From NCBI RefSeq assembly GCF_000007485.1, contig NC_004572.3:1-64000 (forward strand): a stretch of DNA of 64,000 bases, given 5' to 3'. Position numbers and translations under genes: made by a program. This document shows, piece by piece, positions 1 to 11,132 of this stretch. Each line of letters starts with the position of its first letter. Positions within the stretch are counted from its first letter, which is position 1. This DNA is from Tropheryma whipplei str. Twist. Its GTDB lineage: Bacteria; Actinomycetota; Actinomycetes; Actinomycetales; Microbacteriaceae. The notes beneath the pieces were generated by a model. It had not been told where the DNA came from, made no database searches, and saw nothing but the letters and a program-made list of their open reading frames with translations.

Positions 1-1437
1 GTGAACAAAACCCTAAATCCACAGGAAGTCTGGATAAAGGCTGTCCGAAACTTAGAAGGTTTTTTCTCTTCCCCTCGTGTAATAGGTTACCTCAAGAAAG
101 CGTCACCTTCGATAGAGGGGGAAAGTCTCATAATAACTTTCCCAAATAGCCATCTTGCCTCTGTTATGGATGATATTGAGGTATACGATGCAACAAAAAA
201 GACTATTCTTGACTCTTACCCAAGTATAAAAGAGATAAAAATAACAATCTCCCCGGATGTTCTTGAAAAGGAAATAACTGAAGAAATTAATGACCTTGTC
301 CAGTCTATGGAAGAGGAAGATTTTGCCCTTATAGATCACACAAAGCCGGTTATCCCAAATTTCTTCGATCAAAACACACGGGTAAACTTTGGCGGAGGTC
401 CAAACAACCATCACCCAACAACAGGCGTTAATCCAAGGTTTACATTTGATAATTTCGTTGTAGGAAAATCAAATGAACTTGCTCGAGCGGCATCAATTTC
501 TGCGGCAGAAAGGCCTGGAAAATCGTTCAACCCCCTTTTTATATACGGAGACTCTGGGGTTGGAAAAACACACCTCCTACACTCGATAGGTAATTATGCA
601 AAATTCTTATTTCCGTCCCTCAGAATTAAATACGTTTCTTCAGAAGACTTTACAAATGACTTTATAAATTCCATTTCTTCTGGAACAAGCCAAAAGTTCC
701 AGGAAAAATATCGTCAAATAGACATTCTTATGGTTGACGATATCCAATTTTTGCAAAAGAAACAGGAAACTCAGGAATCCTTTTTCCATACATTCAACTC
801 CCTCCATAATTCGAGCAGGCAGCTTGTTATCTCAAGCGACTTACCTCCAAAGCAATTAATGGGCTTTGAAGACAGAATGAGATCACGATTCGAATGCGGT
901 TTAGTGTGTGATATACAAAAACCCGATCTCGAAACACGAATCGCCATTCTTCAGAAGAAATGTCAGAACGAGAAAAAAGAAGTATCAATGGAAATACTCA
1001 CATATATCGCAAGTTGCTTTAGCAGCAGTGTTCGAGAGCTTGAAGGTGCCCTTTTGAGAATATTTGCGCTTGCAAGTTTCAATAAAGAAGAAATTAACAT
1101 GACACTTGCGCAAAAAGTACTAGAGGACCTTGGTGCACAAAGGGGTGACAAAATAGACCCAATCGAAATAATCGAGATTACCGCAAAACATTACGACCTA
1201 GCCGCTTCAGATCTTTGCGGGAATTCACGCGTTGCAAATATATCTATCGCGAGGCAAATTGCAATGTATTTATGCAGAGAACTGACAGATGTATCTCTTC
1301 CAAAACTTGGTTATATCTTCGGAAGAGATCACAGCACAATAATCTATGCAACGAGAAGAATAAGTGATTTGATAGGAAAAGATAGAAAAACATTTAGTGA
1401 TATATACAAGCTCACGCAGTTTATTTTGAGGAGATAA
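1..1437 (+). CDS. dnaA: Chromosomal replication initiator protein DnaA
   Basis: DnaA binds DnaA boxes at oriC, melts the origin and recruits the replicative helicase. The 478-residue protein starts at GTG on base 1, the usual zero point of a bacterial chromosome. The AAA+ domain shows Walker A GDSGVGKT at residues 183-190 and Walker B with DD at 246-247. The C-terminal DNA-binding domain carries the signature GRDHSTII at about 441-448. The N-terminal helicase-interaction domain and linker occupy roughly residues 1-145, and the linker is short compared with high-GC actinobacteria. The gene is followed by an intergenic stretch with DnaA boxes and then dnaN, the classical origin arrangement. Identification is secure. 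Confidence 0.99.
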   Translation: MNKTLNPQEVWIKAVRNLEGFFSSPRVIGYLKKASPSIEGESLIITFPNSHLASVMDDIEVYDATKKTILDSYPSIKEIKITISPDVLEKEITEEINDLVQSMEEEDFALIDHTKPVIPNFFDQNTRVNFGGGPNNHHPTTGVNPRFTFDNFVVGKSNELARAASISAAERPGKSFNPLFIYGDSGVGKTHLLHSIGNYAKFLFPSLRIKYVSSEDFTNDFINSISSGTSQKFQEKYRQIDILMVDDIQFLQKKQETQESFFHTFNSLHNSSRQLVISSDLPPKQLMGFEDRMRSRFECGLVCDIQKPDLETRIAILQKKCQNEKKEVSMEILTYIASCFSSSVRELEGALLRIFALASFNKEEINMTLAQKVLEDLGAQRGDKIDPIEIIEITAKHYDLAASDLCGNSRVANISIARQIAMYLCRELTDVSLPKLGYIFGRDHSTIIYATRRISDLIGKDRKTFSDIYKLTQFILRR

Positions 1438-1766
1438 TTTACTGTGGAAAACTCTGTTGAAAAAAATAATTTACTGTGGAAAACTTTTATATCTGGTTGA
1501 TAATTATCTAAGAATTATTACGATTTTGTGGAAAAACTACCCGTTTTTAGTTAATTCTCCTGAGGCTATAAACAAATAACACTATTGTTCTTACCTTTTG
1601 GATAGAGTATTCAACACAGTTTTCCACATTTTCAACAGCACTTATTAATATGATTTTTAAATTCTTTTACGGGAGAATAATGCTTAAGCAGTAACTGAAA
1701 CCTTAGTGTAAAAAAGCAAATAATTCATTAGATAGAATGAGACTCTTCTGATCAGATTGGGAAAAT
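1438..1766. other. oriC: Probable replication origin oriC (dnaA-dnaN intergenic)
   Basis: This 329-bp AT-rich gap between dnaA and dnaN contains at least four DnaA-box-like 9-mers of the TTTTCCACA type. Three are on the minus strand (TGTGGAAAA at 1443-1451, 1475-1483 and 1527-1535) and one is on the plus strand (1620-1628). The first two sit in a near-repeat of ttactgtggaaaact, 32 bp apart. The stretch between the third and fourth boxes is AT-rich and could be the unwinding element. Each box departs from TTATCCACA at one position. Origin function is inferred from location and boxes. Confidence 0.88.
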
Positions 1767-2900
1767 ATGAAGCTGATTGTCGATAGAGGTCTCCTTAGTT
1801 CCTCGGTAAATTTCGTAACCCGTATGATTCCTGCAAGACCTCCATCACCAATACTGTCTGGGATGTTAATTGAGGCAAAGAATGAGAAAGTTACTCTTTC
1901 AACTTTTAATTACGAGACATCAGCAAAAGTCGAATTCAGCGCAAATGTAATAGAAGGCGGAAAGGTCTTAGTACCGGGAACTCTTATTAGTAGTATTTCG
2001 CAGAAATTGCCTGATGAACCAGTAGAGATAAGCAAAGAAGATGAAAAAATTTCTCTTACCTGCGGACCTGTAAATTACATACTTAATCTAATGCCGATAG
2101 CAGAGTATCCGCCACTACCTAACCTTGAGAATGCAGAGCAGTATAGGATACCTTCTGAAGATTTTGTTAAATCAGTCTCGCAGGTTACAACATCGGCCGC
2201 AAAAGATGATATAAGCGCAGTTATAACAGGAATAAACCTAAGACTTTCTAATGAATCAATTGAACTAACAGGAACAGACCGTTATAGAGTCGCGGTGAAG
2301 ACCTTAAATAGCGTATCTGGACATCCATCTGATTCATCTGTTATTGTGTCGTCTAAAACCCTTTTTGAGGTTTCAAAAACGCTCGGGAATTTGGAAAGTG
2401 AAATATCAGTTTTTATAAAAAATGACGGAGAAAATAAAGTTATCGGATTTGAATCGGGAAATAAGACAGTAACGTCGCTCTTAATCTCGGGGAATTATCC
2501 GCCAGTTGCAAAGCTATTTACAGAAGAAACAGGTCATTATGCAATCCTGAAAACAAGTGATTTCCTGGAATCGACAAAAAGGGTCTCTGTCGTAGTTGAG
2601 AGAGATGAGCCAATTGAGTTTTCTTTTGTAAAAAATACAGTTACGATAAAAGGCTCAGGGATAGCACTTGCAAGTGAAAAGGTTGAGTGTGAACTATTTG
2701 GTGACGAAATAAGTATTATGTTGAGGCCGCAGTTTTTATGCGACGGACTTATTGCTTGTCAAGAGGACTTTATAAAGGTTGCATTCACAAAGCCAAGCGT
2801 TAAAAATAGGCCAGGACCTGTTCTTATAACACCAAAATTATCCAATAAAGAAAAAATAGACTTTAAGTACCTTTTACAGCCAAATTTATTTGCAAAATAA
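1767..2900 (+). CDS. dnaN: DNA polymerase III beta subunit (sliding clamp)
   Basis: The beta clamp forms a ring around DNA that tethers DNA polymerase III. The 377-residue length matches the family, whose members are three tandem clamp folds of about 120 residues each. The N-terminus ([10 protein letters not shown]) and an internal GTDRYRVA motif are typical. It lies directly after the origin and its last codons overlap the probable start of recF, so the two are likely co-transcribed. Nothing unusual is visible. Confidence 0.98.
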
Positions 2901-3981
2901 TTTGATTTCTCATATAAACCTAAGGAATTTTCGAAATTATGAGTACCAAAGTATTTCATTTACTGATGGTCTCAACCTTATAAGGGGTGATAATGGCCAG
3001 GGAAAGACCAACCTTGCTGAGGCAATCTATTTTCTGTCGGGTTTCGGATCTCACAGGACATACAAAAACCAGCCTCTTATAAAATCGGGAGAACAGAAAG
3101 CAGAGATATCTGCAAAAATTCAGTCTAAATACGGAACCCGAAATGTATACATTGGTATATCTTGCAATTCGAATAACATCCTAAAAGTAGACGGTAAGCC
3201 TTCGAAACTCAGGGACCTTGTTTCTGTCTTTAGCTGTGTAATATTCTCCCCAGAGGATATAGATCTAGTAAAGGGAGATCCCGGACACAGAAGAAAATAT
3301 CTGGATGATATTATCTGCAGGGCTCGCCCCATGATGCTGGACATTTATTCTGCATATGACAGAACATTAAAGCAGAGAAACTCTCTGTTAAAGAGCTTTA
3401 GAAAATCATCATGCAAAAGCGACCTCCTGGATATTTGGACACAGAAGTTGGTGGAGCTTGGCCTGGAAATAGTAAATGCTCGAAAAAGATTACTAAAGAT
3501 TTTAAATCCAAAAATTAGCGAATTTTATTCAAAACTTGCGGGGGTGAGTAGCACAGCTGAATTATTCTGCCAATCTTCAGATTGCCTTATAGATACATTC
3601 GATCTATTGAGAGACAGAGAAATAGAAGAAGGTGTAACCCTTGCTGGACCACATAGAGATAACGTTGATATTCTCTTAAATTCTTGTCCGGCAAGAAGTC
3701 AATCAAGCCAGGGAGAATCATGGACCCTTGCGCTGTCTATGAAACTTTCCCTTATAGAGCTTATGAGGGAAACTAAAAGACTTTACGACCCAGATCCTGT
3801 TGTAATACTCGATGATGTCTTTGCTCATCTTGATTCATATCGAAAACAAAAACTCGCACAGGAAGTGTTTAGCTATGAACAGACGATTGTAACAACAACC
3901 GATAATTCCGATAATTACAGAACATCTCAAACCCTTGTGGTAGAAGAGGGAAAAGTGTTCAGCGAAAACAAAAAGGGGTAA
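2890..3981 (+). CDS. recF: DNA replication and repair protein RecF
   Basis: RecF is an SMC-like ATPase that helps load RecA at single-strand gaps. The 363-residue protein has Walker A GDNGQGKT at residues 33-40 and Walker [13 protein letters not shown] near 303-314. An ABC-type signature region rich in Ser/Gln/Gly lies just before Walker B. The start is TTG at 2890, overlapping dnaN by 11 bp. A second in-frame TTG at 2902, just after the dnaN stop, is an equally good choice, so the N-terminus is uncertain by four residues. The dnaN-recF order is standard. Confidence 0.97.
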
Positions 3982-4010
3982 CTATCAATTCTAGAATTAT
4001 AAGAAACTGT

Positions 4011-4445
4011 GTGAATCAGTACCTTAAAATCTCAAATACGGCAGGTTATTGTAGGCCAATTCAGGATTTCAGCAGTAACCCGTTTGATCCAGGCCGAGAC
4101 CCGGTTTGGGTGTCTAACTTAGTTGGCGATTTTATAAAGAAATTTGATTGTAACAACTGTTTAAAAGGGAATAACATAAGCAATATTTGGCCAGAAGTGG
4201 TCGGCGATTTTGGAGCGAGGAATACAGAGGTTGTTGAAATAACCCGTAAAGGTGAACTAGTTATTTCGTGTTTATCTAGGGCCATTGCATTAAGCTTCAG
4301 GGTTTATAGTGAGGATATTATAAAAAAACTTAATGACCGGTACCCAGATCTTAATCTTGAGAAGTTGATTTTTGTTCCACCCGAATCAAGGAGGGGTTAT
4401 TTTGGCCCGAAGCTTGTCAGAAACGTGGATAAACACTACGAATGA
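4011..4445 (+). CDS. DUF721 / DciA-like protein
   Basis: A 144-residue protein starting at GTG, between recF and gyrB, where actinobacteria keep a DUF721 gene. DciA-family proteins of this class assist loading of the replicative helicase in bacteria that lack DnaC/DnaI. The core residues (IWPEVVGDFGARNTEVVEI followed by a basic segment and an SRAIALSFR-type stretch) fit the KH-like DUF721 fold. A short N-terminal extension precedes the core. The replication role is inferred from the family and from position. Confidence 0.8.
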   Translation: MNQYLKISNTAGYCRPIQDFSSNPFDPGRDPVWVSNLVGDFIKKFDCNNCLKGNNISNIWPEVVGDFGARNTEVVEITRKGELVISCLSRAIALSFRVYSEDIIKKLNDRYPDLNLEKLIFVPPESRRGYFGPKLVRNVDKHYE

Positions 4446-4484
4446 TAGAATCTTGCGTTAAGGTCCTTTAGGAGTTCTGCTTGC

Positions 4485-6434
4485 ATGGTTGACACACCCG
4501 AGCCCGCATATGGCGCTGATCAGATACAGGTTCTCGAGGGTTTAGAAGCCGTTCGGCGAAGACCGGGTATGTACATAGGCAGTACCGGGTCCCGGGGTTT
4601 ACACCATTTGGTATATGAGCTTGTTGATAATTCAGTAGACGAAGCCCTTGCTGGCTATTGCACAAAAATAAATGTTGCTATTCTCGCAGACGGCGGGGTT
4701 AGGGTGACGGATAACGGCAGGGGCATCCCTGTTGATATTCATCCTAAAGAGGGGGTTTCCACAGTTCAGGTTGTTCTCACAACCCTTCACGCTGGCGGAA
4801 AATTCGGTAGTGGAGGATACTCCGTTTCCGGCGGTTTGCATGGCGTTGGAAGCTCTGTTGTGAATGCGTTGTCTAAGAGACTGTATGTTGAGGTCTCAAG
4901 ACAGGGTTTTGTTTTTAGACAAAATTATGAGGGCGGTAACCCCACTGCTGCACTTGAAAGATGTGAAGAAACCAATGCTACCGGAACGGCAATTACCTTT
5001 TGGCCTGATGATGATATTTTTGAAACCGTTTGTTTTGAATATGAAGTGCTGCGCTCTCGCCTGCAACAGATGGCCTTCCTGAATAGCGGCCTTACTGTCT
5101 CCATAACAGACGAGAGGGTGGACAGCCCGACTAACAACGAGACTTACTGTTATCAAAACGGTCTGTTTGACTATGTTATGTATCAAAACCGCATAAGAAA
5201 ACATGAACCTCTTCATGAAGAAATAATTCACTTTCAGGCAGAGAACAAGGATCGCCTGATGTCCCTTGAGGTTGCGATGCGGTGGACCTCGTCTTCGACC
5301 GAGAATATATATACATTTGCGAACACAATTAACACCCATGAGGGCGGTACACACGAAGAGGGCTTCAGGGCAGCACTCACATCGCTCGTAAACCGTTATG
5401 CACGCGAGAAAGGTTTTCTAAAGGAAAAGGACGAAAGCCTTCAGGGTGAGGATATTAGGGAAGGGCTTACAGCAATTATCTCTGTTAAGCTTGGCGAACC
5501 ACAGTTTGAGGGTCAAACAAAAACAAAGCTTGGCAATACAGAAATGCGTGGCTATGTTCACCACGAGGTGAACTCTTATCTGTGGGATTGGTTTGACAGT
5601 CACCCCGCTCAGGCAAAGGTGATTATTTCAAAAGCCCTTCTTGCGGCTGAGGCTAGATTGGCAGCTAAGCGCGCCAGAGAGGCCTCGAGAAAGCGGGGTT
5701 TATTCGAGTCTGTTTCAATGCCAGGCAAGCTGAAGGAGTGTCAGGCAAAGGACCCGGCCGTTTCAGAACTTTTTATTGTTGAGGGGGATTCCGCAGGTGG
5801 GTCTGCAATACAGGGCAGGGATCCGCTCACCCAGGCCGTTTTACCGCTCAGGGGAAAAATACTTAATGTTGAAAAGGCAAGGCTCGACAAGGCTATTGCA
5901 AATTCTGAAATACAGGCTATGCTCACGGCTTTCGGTTCTGGTATAGCTGAGGATTTTGACGAATCAAAGGCTCGCTACCACAAAATAATTCTTATGTCCG
6001 ATGCAGATGTCGATGGCCAGCATATAACCACACTTCTGCTCACACTCCTGTTCAGGTATATGAGGCCACTTATAGAGAGTGGTTATGTGTATTTGGCTCA
6101 CCCCCCCTTGTACAGGATTAAGTGGAGTAATTCCGAGCACGACTATGTTTTTAGCGACAGAGAAAGAGATAAGAAGCTCGCAGAAGGTAAGCTCTCCGGA
6201 AAAAAGATACCAAAAGAAAACGCAATTCAGCGATACAAGGGCCTTGGAGAAATGAATTATAGAGAGCTGTGGGACACCACCATGAATCCGGCAACTCGCA
6301 CCCTCCGCCAGATTACCGTTGACGACGTTACGTTAGCTGATGAGATTTTTTCTGTGCTTATGGGGGAGGATGTCGACTCTCGTCGTAAGTTCATCCAGCA
6401 CAACGCCAGAGATGTTCGCTTTTTGGATATATAG
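4485..6434 (+). CDS. gyrB: DNA gyrase subunit B
   Basis: GyrB is the ATPase subunit of gyrase, which introduces negative supercoils. The 649-residue protein has the GHKL ATPase motifs [20 protein letters not shown] and [14 protein letters not shown] in the first third. The Toprim domain has EGDSAGGS from residue 433 and the metal-binding acidic triad D506/D508/D510. The C-terminal YKGLGEMN motif is present. The ATG at 4485 is preceded by AGGAG about ten bases upstream, which supports this start. The gyrA start lies 3 bp after the gyrB stop, so they form one transcription unit. Confidence 0.99.
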   Translation: MVDTPEPAYGADQIQVLEGLEAVRRRPGMYIGSTGSRGLHHLVYELVDNSVDEALAGYCTKINVAILADGGVRVTDNGRGIPVDIHPKEGVSTVQVVLTTLHAGGKFGSGGYSVSGGLHGVGSSVVNALSKRLYVEVSRQGFVFRQNYEGGNPTAALERCEETNATGTAITFWPDDDIFETVCFEYEVLRSRLQQMAFLNSGLTVSITDERVDSPTNNETYCYQNGLFDYVMYQNRIRKHEPLHEEIIHFQAENKDRLMSLEVAMRWTSSSTENIYTFANTINTHEGGTHEEGFRAALTSLVNRYAREKGFLKEKDESLQGEDIREGLTAIISVKLGEPQFEGQTKTKLGNTEMRGYVHHEVNSYLWDWFDSHPAQAKVIISKALLAAEARLAAKRAREASRKRGLFESVSMPGKLKECQAKDPAVSELFIVEGDSAGGSAIQGRDPLTQAVLPLRGKILNVEKARLDKAIANSEIQAMLTAFGSGIAEDFDESKARYHKIILMSDADVDGQHITTLLLTLLFRYMRPLIESGYVYLAHPPLYRIKWSNSEHDYVFSDRERDKKLAEGKLSGKKIPKENAIQRYKGLGEMNYRELWDTTMNPATRTLRQITVDDVTLADEIFSVLMGEDVDSRRKFIQHNARDVRFLDI

Positions 6435-6437
6435 ATA

Positions 6438-8897
6438 TTGTCTGAGCAAAATATTAACCAAGTAGATCTTCGCGAGGAGATGCAGCGGTCGTATCTCGAC
6501 TACGCCATGAGCGTTATAATCGGTCGTGCCTTACCCGACGTCCGGGATGGTCTTAAGCCCGTACATCGCAGGGTTTTGTACGCGATGTACAAAGGGGGTT
6601 ATAGACCAGAAAAGGCTTTTTCAAAATGTGCCAGGGTTGTCGGCGATGTTATGGGTCAATTTCATCCTCATGGGGATGCGGCAATTTATGACGCACTTGT
6701 CCGTCTTGTGCAGCCGTGGGCCATGCGCTATCCGCTTGCGCAGGGCCAGGGGAACTTTGGCTCTCCGGGCAATGATGGCGCTGCCGCCCCTCGTTACACA
6801 GAAACGAAAATGGCCACACTCGCGATTGAGATGGTCAGGGATATTGATGAGGATACTGTTGATTTTTCCCCAAATTATGATGGCGAAAGCGTTGAACCCA
6901 CAGTTATGCCGTGCCGCTTTCCCAATCTTTTGGTTAATGGCTCAGTCGGTATTGCGGTTGGTATGGCAACCAATATCCCGCCGCATAACCTTGCCGAGGT
7001 GTCGGCCGGTGCTCTGTGGTGCCTCGAAAATCCGGATGCAACAGATGAGGAGTTGACAGAAGCTCTTCTGGAAAGAATAAAAGGTCCCGATTTTCCCACC
7101 GGTGCTACGGTGTTGGACACCGGAGGCATAAAAGACGCCTATCTCACGGGCCGCGGCAGCGTGGTTATGCGAGGCGTTGTTGATATTGAAGAAATAGACG
7201 GAAGGACCTGCCTTGTTGTGCGCGAACTTCCTTATCAAGTCAATCCGGATAATTTGGCTTTAAAGATAGCCTCTCTCGTTAAGGAAAATAAACTTTCGGG
7301 AATTGCTGATATTCGGGATGAAACAAGCGGTAGAACCGGCCAGCGGTTGATAATCGTCCTCAAGCGAGATGCTGTCGCTCGGGTGGTTCTGAATAGCCTA
7401 TACAAACATACACAGCTTCAAGAGAACTTTGGGGTCAATATGCTTGCGATTGTTGACGGGGCACCCAGAACCCTTTCCCTCTGTTCGTTCATTCGTTTAT
7501 GGGTTGAACACCAAATAGAAGTCATCGTCCGGCGCACTACCTTCAGGCTTGCCAGGGCCGAGCAGCGCGCGCATATTCTCAGGGCCTATCTAAGGGCTCT
7601 GGACCAGATCGACGAGGTTATACAGCTCATTCGATCTTCTAAGAGCGCCGAGGAGGCTCAGTCTAACCTTATGGCGCTCCTGAAAATAGACGAAACACAG
7701 GCTCGTGCAATCCTTGATCTTCAGTTGCGGCGCCTTGCCGCCCTCGAGCGACAAAGGATTATCTCTGAGGCAAGAGAAATAGAAGAGCTAATATCCAGCT
7801 TCAGGAAGATTCTTTCTGACAAGACCGCCCAGTGCCAGGTTATTGCAGAAGAATTGAGGGAAATAGGTCAAAAACACTCAGACGCACGACGCACAGAAAT
7901 AATTCGGGGGTTTGATGGGTCGGTGTCTATTGAAGACCTGATTCCGGTGGAACCTGTAGTTGTTGTTATGACCCGCTGTGGTTATATAAAACGAACACGT
8001 ATTGATCAGTATAGGTCTCAACATAGGGGTGGTCGCGGCGTAAAAGGCGCCCAAGTTAAGGCTGATGATGTCGTGCTGCAGTTTATCTCTACAACAACAC
8101 ACAACTGGCTCATGTTTTTTACCAATACAGGGAGGGTTTATCGCGCAAAAGCCTATGAAGTCCCGGAGGCAAGCAGGGAGGCTCGTGGTCAGCATGTTGC
8201 AAATCTTCTTCCGCTAAAACCGAATGAGGCGGTGACCAGGATTTTATCTGTCTCTAATTTTGATAGCGAGGATACAAGCCTTGTTTTGGCCACTAAAGAT
8301 GGATATGTGAAAAAAACAACCCTTAAAGAGTACGATACATCGCTTAGCACTGGTGTTATAGCAATAAAGCTTCGGCCCGGAGATAAGCTTGTATCTGCAG
8401 TGCTTGCAAGAAGTGATCAGGACATCATACTGGTTACAAAAAATGCCAGATCGCTCAGGTTTAAATCCGGTACATTGCGCCCCTTATCTAGGGGATCATA
8501 CGGCGTAAAGGGTATATCTCTTCGCGAAAACGATCTCCTTCTTTCAGCTGAGCTGATTCTTTCGGACGACAGCTATATATTTGTTGTCAGCGAGAGGGGT
8601 TATGCAAAGCGCTCTAGGGTTGGTGATTACAAACTTCAGGCCCGGGGCGGGATTGGCGTACGGGTTGCAAACATAACCGAGCAAAAGGGCGTACTTGCTG
8701 ACATGCTCGTTGTCAATGACGATGATGAGGTTCTTGTAATTCTTGCAAGCGGTAAGGTTATTCGCTCATCTGTTGCCGAGGTCTCCCCAACTCTTCGATA
8801 TACTACCGGGGTCGTTTTTGTCCGCATGTCTGACGGGGATAAAATTCTGGCCATGACGATAGCAGAGAAATGCGATGACCTGGAAGGGCAGGGGTGA
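6438..8897 (+). CDS. gyrA: DNA gyrase subunit A
   Basis: GyrA is the DNA-cleaving and strand-passing subunit. The 819-residue protein starts at TTG, 3 bp after gyrB. The catalytic tyrosine is Y120 in [10 protein letters not shown]. The quinolone-resistance region reads [10 protein letters not shown]: residue 81, equivalent to E. coli Ser83, is alanine, while D85 (E. coli Asp87) is kept. The C-terminal DNA-wrapping domain carries a GyrA box QHRGGRG at 528-534, close to the canonical QRRGGRG. The downstream DUF3566 gene overlaps by 4 bp (GTGA). Confidence 0.99.
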   Translation: MSEQNINQVDLREEMQRSYLDYAMSVIIGRALPDVRDGLKPVHRRVLYAMYKGGYRPEKAFSKCARVVGDVMGQFHPHGDAAIYDALVRLVQPWAMRYPLAQGQGNFGSPGNDGAAAPRYTETKMATLAIEMVRDIDEDTVDFSPNYDGESVEPTVMPCRFPNLLVNGSVGIAVGMATNIPPHNLAEVSAGALWCLENPDATDEELTEALLERIKGPDFPTGATVLDTGGIKDAYLTGRGSVVMRGVVDIEEIDGRTCLVVRELPYQVNPDNLALKIASLVKENKLSGIADIRDETSGRTGQRLIIVLKRDAVARVVLNSLYKHTQLQENFGVNMLAIVDGAPRTLSLCSFIRLWVEHQIEVIVRRTTFRLARAEQRAHILRAYLRALDQIDEVIQLIRSSKSAEEAQSNLMALLKIDETQARAILDLQLRRLAALERQRIISEAREIEELISSFRKILSDKTAQCQVIAEELREIGQKHSDARRTEIIRGFDGSVSIEDLIPVEPVVVVMTRCGYIKRTRIDQYRSQHRGGRGVKGAQVKADDVVLQFISTTTHNWLMFFTNTGRVYRAKAYEVPEASREARGQHVANLLPLKPNEAVTRILSVSNFDSEDTSLVLATKDGYVKKTTLKEYDTSLSTGVIAIKLRPGDKLVSAVLARSDQDIILVTKNARSLRFKSGTLRPLSRGSYGVKGISLRENDLLLSAELILSDDSYIFVVSERGYAKRSRVGDYKLQARGGIGVRVANITEQKGVLADMLVVNDDDEVLVILASGKVIRSSVAEVSPTLRYTTGVVFVRMSDGDKILAMTIAEKCDDLEGQG

Positions 8898-9274
8898 ATA
8901 CAAAGCTTGTAAAAAGCTCCTCCTCACAGGCGGTTCTCCGCCTTGGGTCGATTAACGTTGTCTCCGCAGCCAGGACTGCCTTTGTGTTCTCGCTTGCCTT
9001 TTCGGTAGTTATGTTCTTACTTATTTTGATGCTTTATATGTTTCTAAATTTTGCTGGGGTGTTCAACATTAGCGCTGTCGGTGGCACGCCTGAGGGTGCC
9101 CCTGCAGATTTCACCCTGAGTAACGCTATAAGCCCGTGGACTGTGTTAATTTTTTCTTTGATTTTGGCCGGAACCAATGTCTTTACATTCACAACCGGTG
9201 CAATTATTTTTTCTGTGATCTACAATGTTATTGCCCGGATTACAGGGGGTTTGCGATTTACTTTCTATCGCTGA
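8894..9274 (+). CDS. DUF3566 transmembrane protein
   Basis: A 126-residue membrane protein translationally coupled to gyrA by a 4-bp GTGA overlap. Actinobacteria keep a DUF3566 gene at this place, between gyrA and tRNA-Ile/tRNA-Ala. Two strongly hydrophobic segments are visible, at about residues 30-55 and 85-115, separated by a Gly/Pro-containing loop. Its biochemical role is not known to me. The family call rests on synteny, size and topology. Confidence 0.8.
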   Translation: MNTKLVKSSSSQAVLRLGSINVVSAARTAFVFSLAFSVVMFLLILMLYMFLNFAGVFNISAVGGTPEGAPADFTLSNAISPWTVLIFSLILAGTNVFTFTTGAIIFSVIYNVIARITGGLRFTFYR

Positions 9275-9277
9275 TTT

Positions 9278-9351
9278 GGGGTTATAGCTCAGATGGTTAG
9301 AGCGCTTCACTGATAATGAAGAGGCCCCAGGTTCAAGTCCTGGTAACCCCA
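9278..9351 (+). tRNA. tRNA-Ile (GAT)
   Basis: A full cloverleaf can be drawn. The 7-bp acceptor GGGGTTA/TAACCCC closes the molecule, the D arm is TAGCTCAG..., the anticodon stem CTTCA/TGAAG holds loop CTGATAA with anticodon GAT at 9312-9314, and the T arm contains GTTCAAGTC. The discriminator is A9351 and no CCA is encoded. It follows the gyrA-DUF3566 unit, as in many actinobacteria. Confidence 0.98.
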
Positions 9352-9364
9352 CTTGTTCTTGCTT

Positions 9365-9441
9365 GGGGATGTAGCTCAGTTAGGCAGAGCGCCTGCTTTG
9401 CAAGCAGGAGGTCGGGGGTTCGATTCCCCTCATCTCCACCA
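9365..9441 (+). tRNA. tRNA-Ala (TGC)
   Basis: Acceptor GGGGATG/CATCTCC (one G-T pair), anticodon stem CCTGC/GCAGG with loop TTTGCAA and anticodon TGC at 9399-9401, T arm with GTTCGATTC, and an encoded CCA at 9439-9441. It lies 13 bp after tRNA-Ile and is probably co-transcribed with it. Confidence 0.98.
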
Positions 9442-9639
9442 GATCCCATTCTGTTTTGCTGTGCATTTATGGCCTGCAACATTTTTGTCTCTGCAACATT
9501 TGTCTCATAACAGAAATCTTTTTGGCTACCCAGATCCGGTAACTGGCTAGCCATGCAGTCAGGTCTGGCATACAGTCGGGCCGTGCAGTCGGGTCTGTAG
9601 AACTGGAATCGGATCGCCCATAATGTTGGATATGACATC

Positions 9640-10323
9640 TCAACCGCTTGGTTTTTGTATTTGATTTCCTGCCGTCATCGCACACGTCGAAATGTTCAAA
9701 TGCATTCTGCCGCCTTGGCGCTCGTACACCACAAGAAGCATGCCAGACTCGACCGCAACCCTGCTCTTCACCCCCACAAACTCATTGCTAACACCATTAA
9801 AGGTACCCGGTATATGTGCGTTGTTCAGGGCATATTTTAGCCCCTCCTCATAAACCCCGCTGGCATCGCCGGAGTGCGGGAAGATTGAGATATTGCCGGT
9901 GAAATGCGACGGAAAGTAAATCTCATTGTTTCGGATCGCTGTCACCACATCATACTTCCCGACAATAAACACGCTATATCCCATATTTGTCAGTTCGGCC
10001 AGTAGCTGGATATTTCCAATGGTATGGTCAAGCCGCCCACCGGTACCCCCAAATATGCAAAAAGTTCTAAAGCCCCGCTCGGCACCAATCAGGGCTGCCT
10101 GCATCATGTCAGTTTTATCTTTTTCTCTGGGCAAAATCACCCGATCAATGTTTATTGGAATAGACTCAATTGAATCAAGGTCGCCGACATAGAGATCAAT
10201 GCGCGCACCATGCTTCTTGAGCTGCATCAAGCCGCCATCAGCCGCGATAACCAAGTCGTGCATCCCCACTTCTTCGGGGGGTGTAAAGTGCTCACCGGCA
10301 CCATATATGTAGCAAACACCCAT
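9640..10323 (-). CDS. thiN: Thiamine pyrophosphokinase
   Basis: Transfers pyrophosphate from ATP to thiamine to give thiamine diphosphate in the cytosol. The family motifs appear in order: AADGG, GDLDS, DKTD (Mg/ATP binding), GGTGGRLDHTIGN and, near the C-terminus, GVSNEF (thiamine contact). I chose ATG at 10323, which has GAAGG upstream. A TTG six codons further upstream (10341) is also open. With no thiamine synthesis genes in view, this would serve salvage of imported thiamine, but that is inference from one window. The 198 bp between it and tRNA-Ala hold only short imperfect repeats. Confidence 0.93.
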   Translation of the reverse strand: MGVCYIYGAGEHFTPPEEVGMHDLVIAADGGLMQLKKHGARIDLYVGDLDSIESIPINIDRVILPREKDKTDMMQAALIGAERGFRTFCIFGGTGGRLDHTIGNIQLLAELTNMGYSVFIVGKYDVVTAIRNNEIYFPSHFTGNISIFPHSGDASGVYEEGLKYALNNAHIPGTFNGVSNEFVGVKSRVAVESGMLLVVYERQGGRMHLNISTCAMTAGNQIQKPSG

Positions 10324-10456
10324 TCCAAGCACAACCTTCAATATCGGTGACGACCGCGGATATAATTGTGTTACAAGCTAATTGTACGGTCCGGGTGGCT
10401 TTTGTATGGCTCGCTCCTTTTGTGCCCCCTTGCTTTTTCGTGGTTAATATCGGAGG

Positions 10457-11095
10457 GTGTTCGCGAGGTTTATGATTATCTGGCGAAGGCTTCGTGCTTA
10501 TCCTCCGGCCACTGCAACCATAATTACTCTGTGCATTTTTTTGTGGCTATTGCAGATGCTTCTGGGTTCCGGTGTAACCACAAGTCTTGCCTTCGCGGGG
10601 GCGTATGTGTTTCCGGACAGCCTGCAGCCGTGGAGGATTTTTACCAGCATGTTCTTGCATTCAACCTTTACACCGCTTCACCTCCTGTTCAACATGTACT
10701 CTCTGTGGTGGTTGGGCAGTAACCTGGAGCAGCGAATAGGCTCATGGCGCTTTTTGGCGCTCTATTTCATAAGTGGCCTGGGTGCTGCTGTGGGTATTGT
10801 GTATCTTCAGCCTTATAACACCCTGACACTGGGGGCCTCGGGCGGTATATTCGGCCTTCTTGCGGCATTTATTGTGTTGCGCATTGACTCGGGACAGTTA
10901 TGGGGGATTGTCGGCCTGAACTTGATCATTTCGTTTTTACTTCCCGGGGTATCCTGGCAAGCACATATCGGGGGTCTTTTATCAGGTTTTGTTGCAGCGT
11001 GGGCCATAAAGCGCAGGAATCCATTATTGCTTGGGGCACAGGTCATTCTGCTCATTGGAGTAATTGCAACGAGACCGTACCTGCTGTACGCCTAA
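10457..11095 (+). CDS. Rhomboid-family intramembrane serine protease
   Basis: A 212-residue polytopic membrane protein starting at GTG. The catalytic dyad is visible as S128 in GASGGIFG and H170 in AHIGG, on two hydrophobic segments. The HSTFTPLHLLFNMY stretch before them supplies the His and Asn of the rhomboid oxyanion region. Six helices are likely. Actinobacteria often carry a rhomboid gene near crgA, as here. Substrates cannot be deduced. Confidence 0.93.
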   Translation: MFARFMIIWRRLRAYPPATATIITLCIFLWLLQMLLGSGVTTSLAFAGAYVFPDSLQPWRIFTSMFLHSTFTPLHLLFNMYSLWWLGSNLEQRIGSWRFLALYFISGLGAAVGIVYLQPYNTLTLGASGGIFGLLAAFIVLRIDSGQLWGIVGLNLIISFLLPGVSWQAHIGGLLSGFVAAWAIKRRNPLLLGAQVILLIGVIATRPYLLYA

Positions 11096-11132
11096 CCCCG
11101 AAGCGGCCTATCGCCTGGGCTCAGGGGTCGTA

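Noticed and set aside
4896-5354. Long antisense open frame inside gyrB
   Set aside because: It is the reverse-strand shadow of conserved gyrB coding sequence; the encoded sequence has no recognisable features.
6526-7056. 176-codon alternative frame within gyrA
   Set aside because: Completely inside conserved gyrA in another frame; no independent support.
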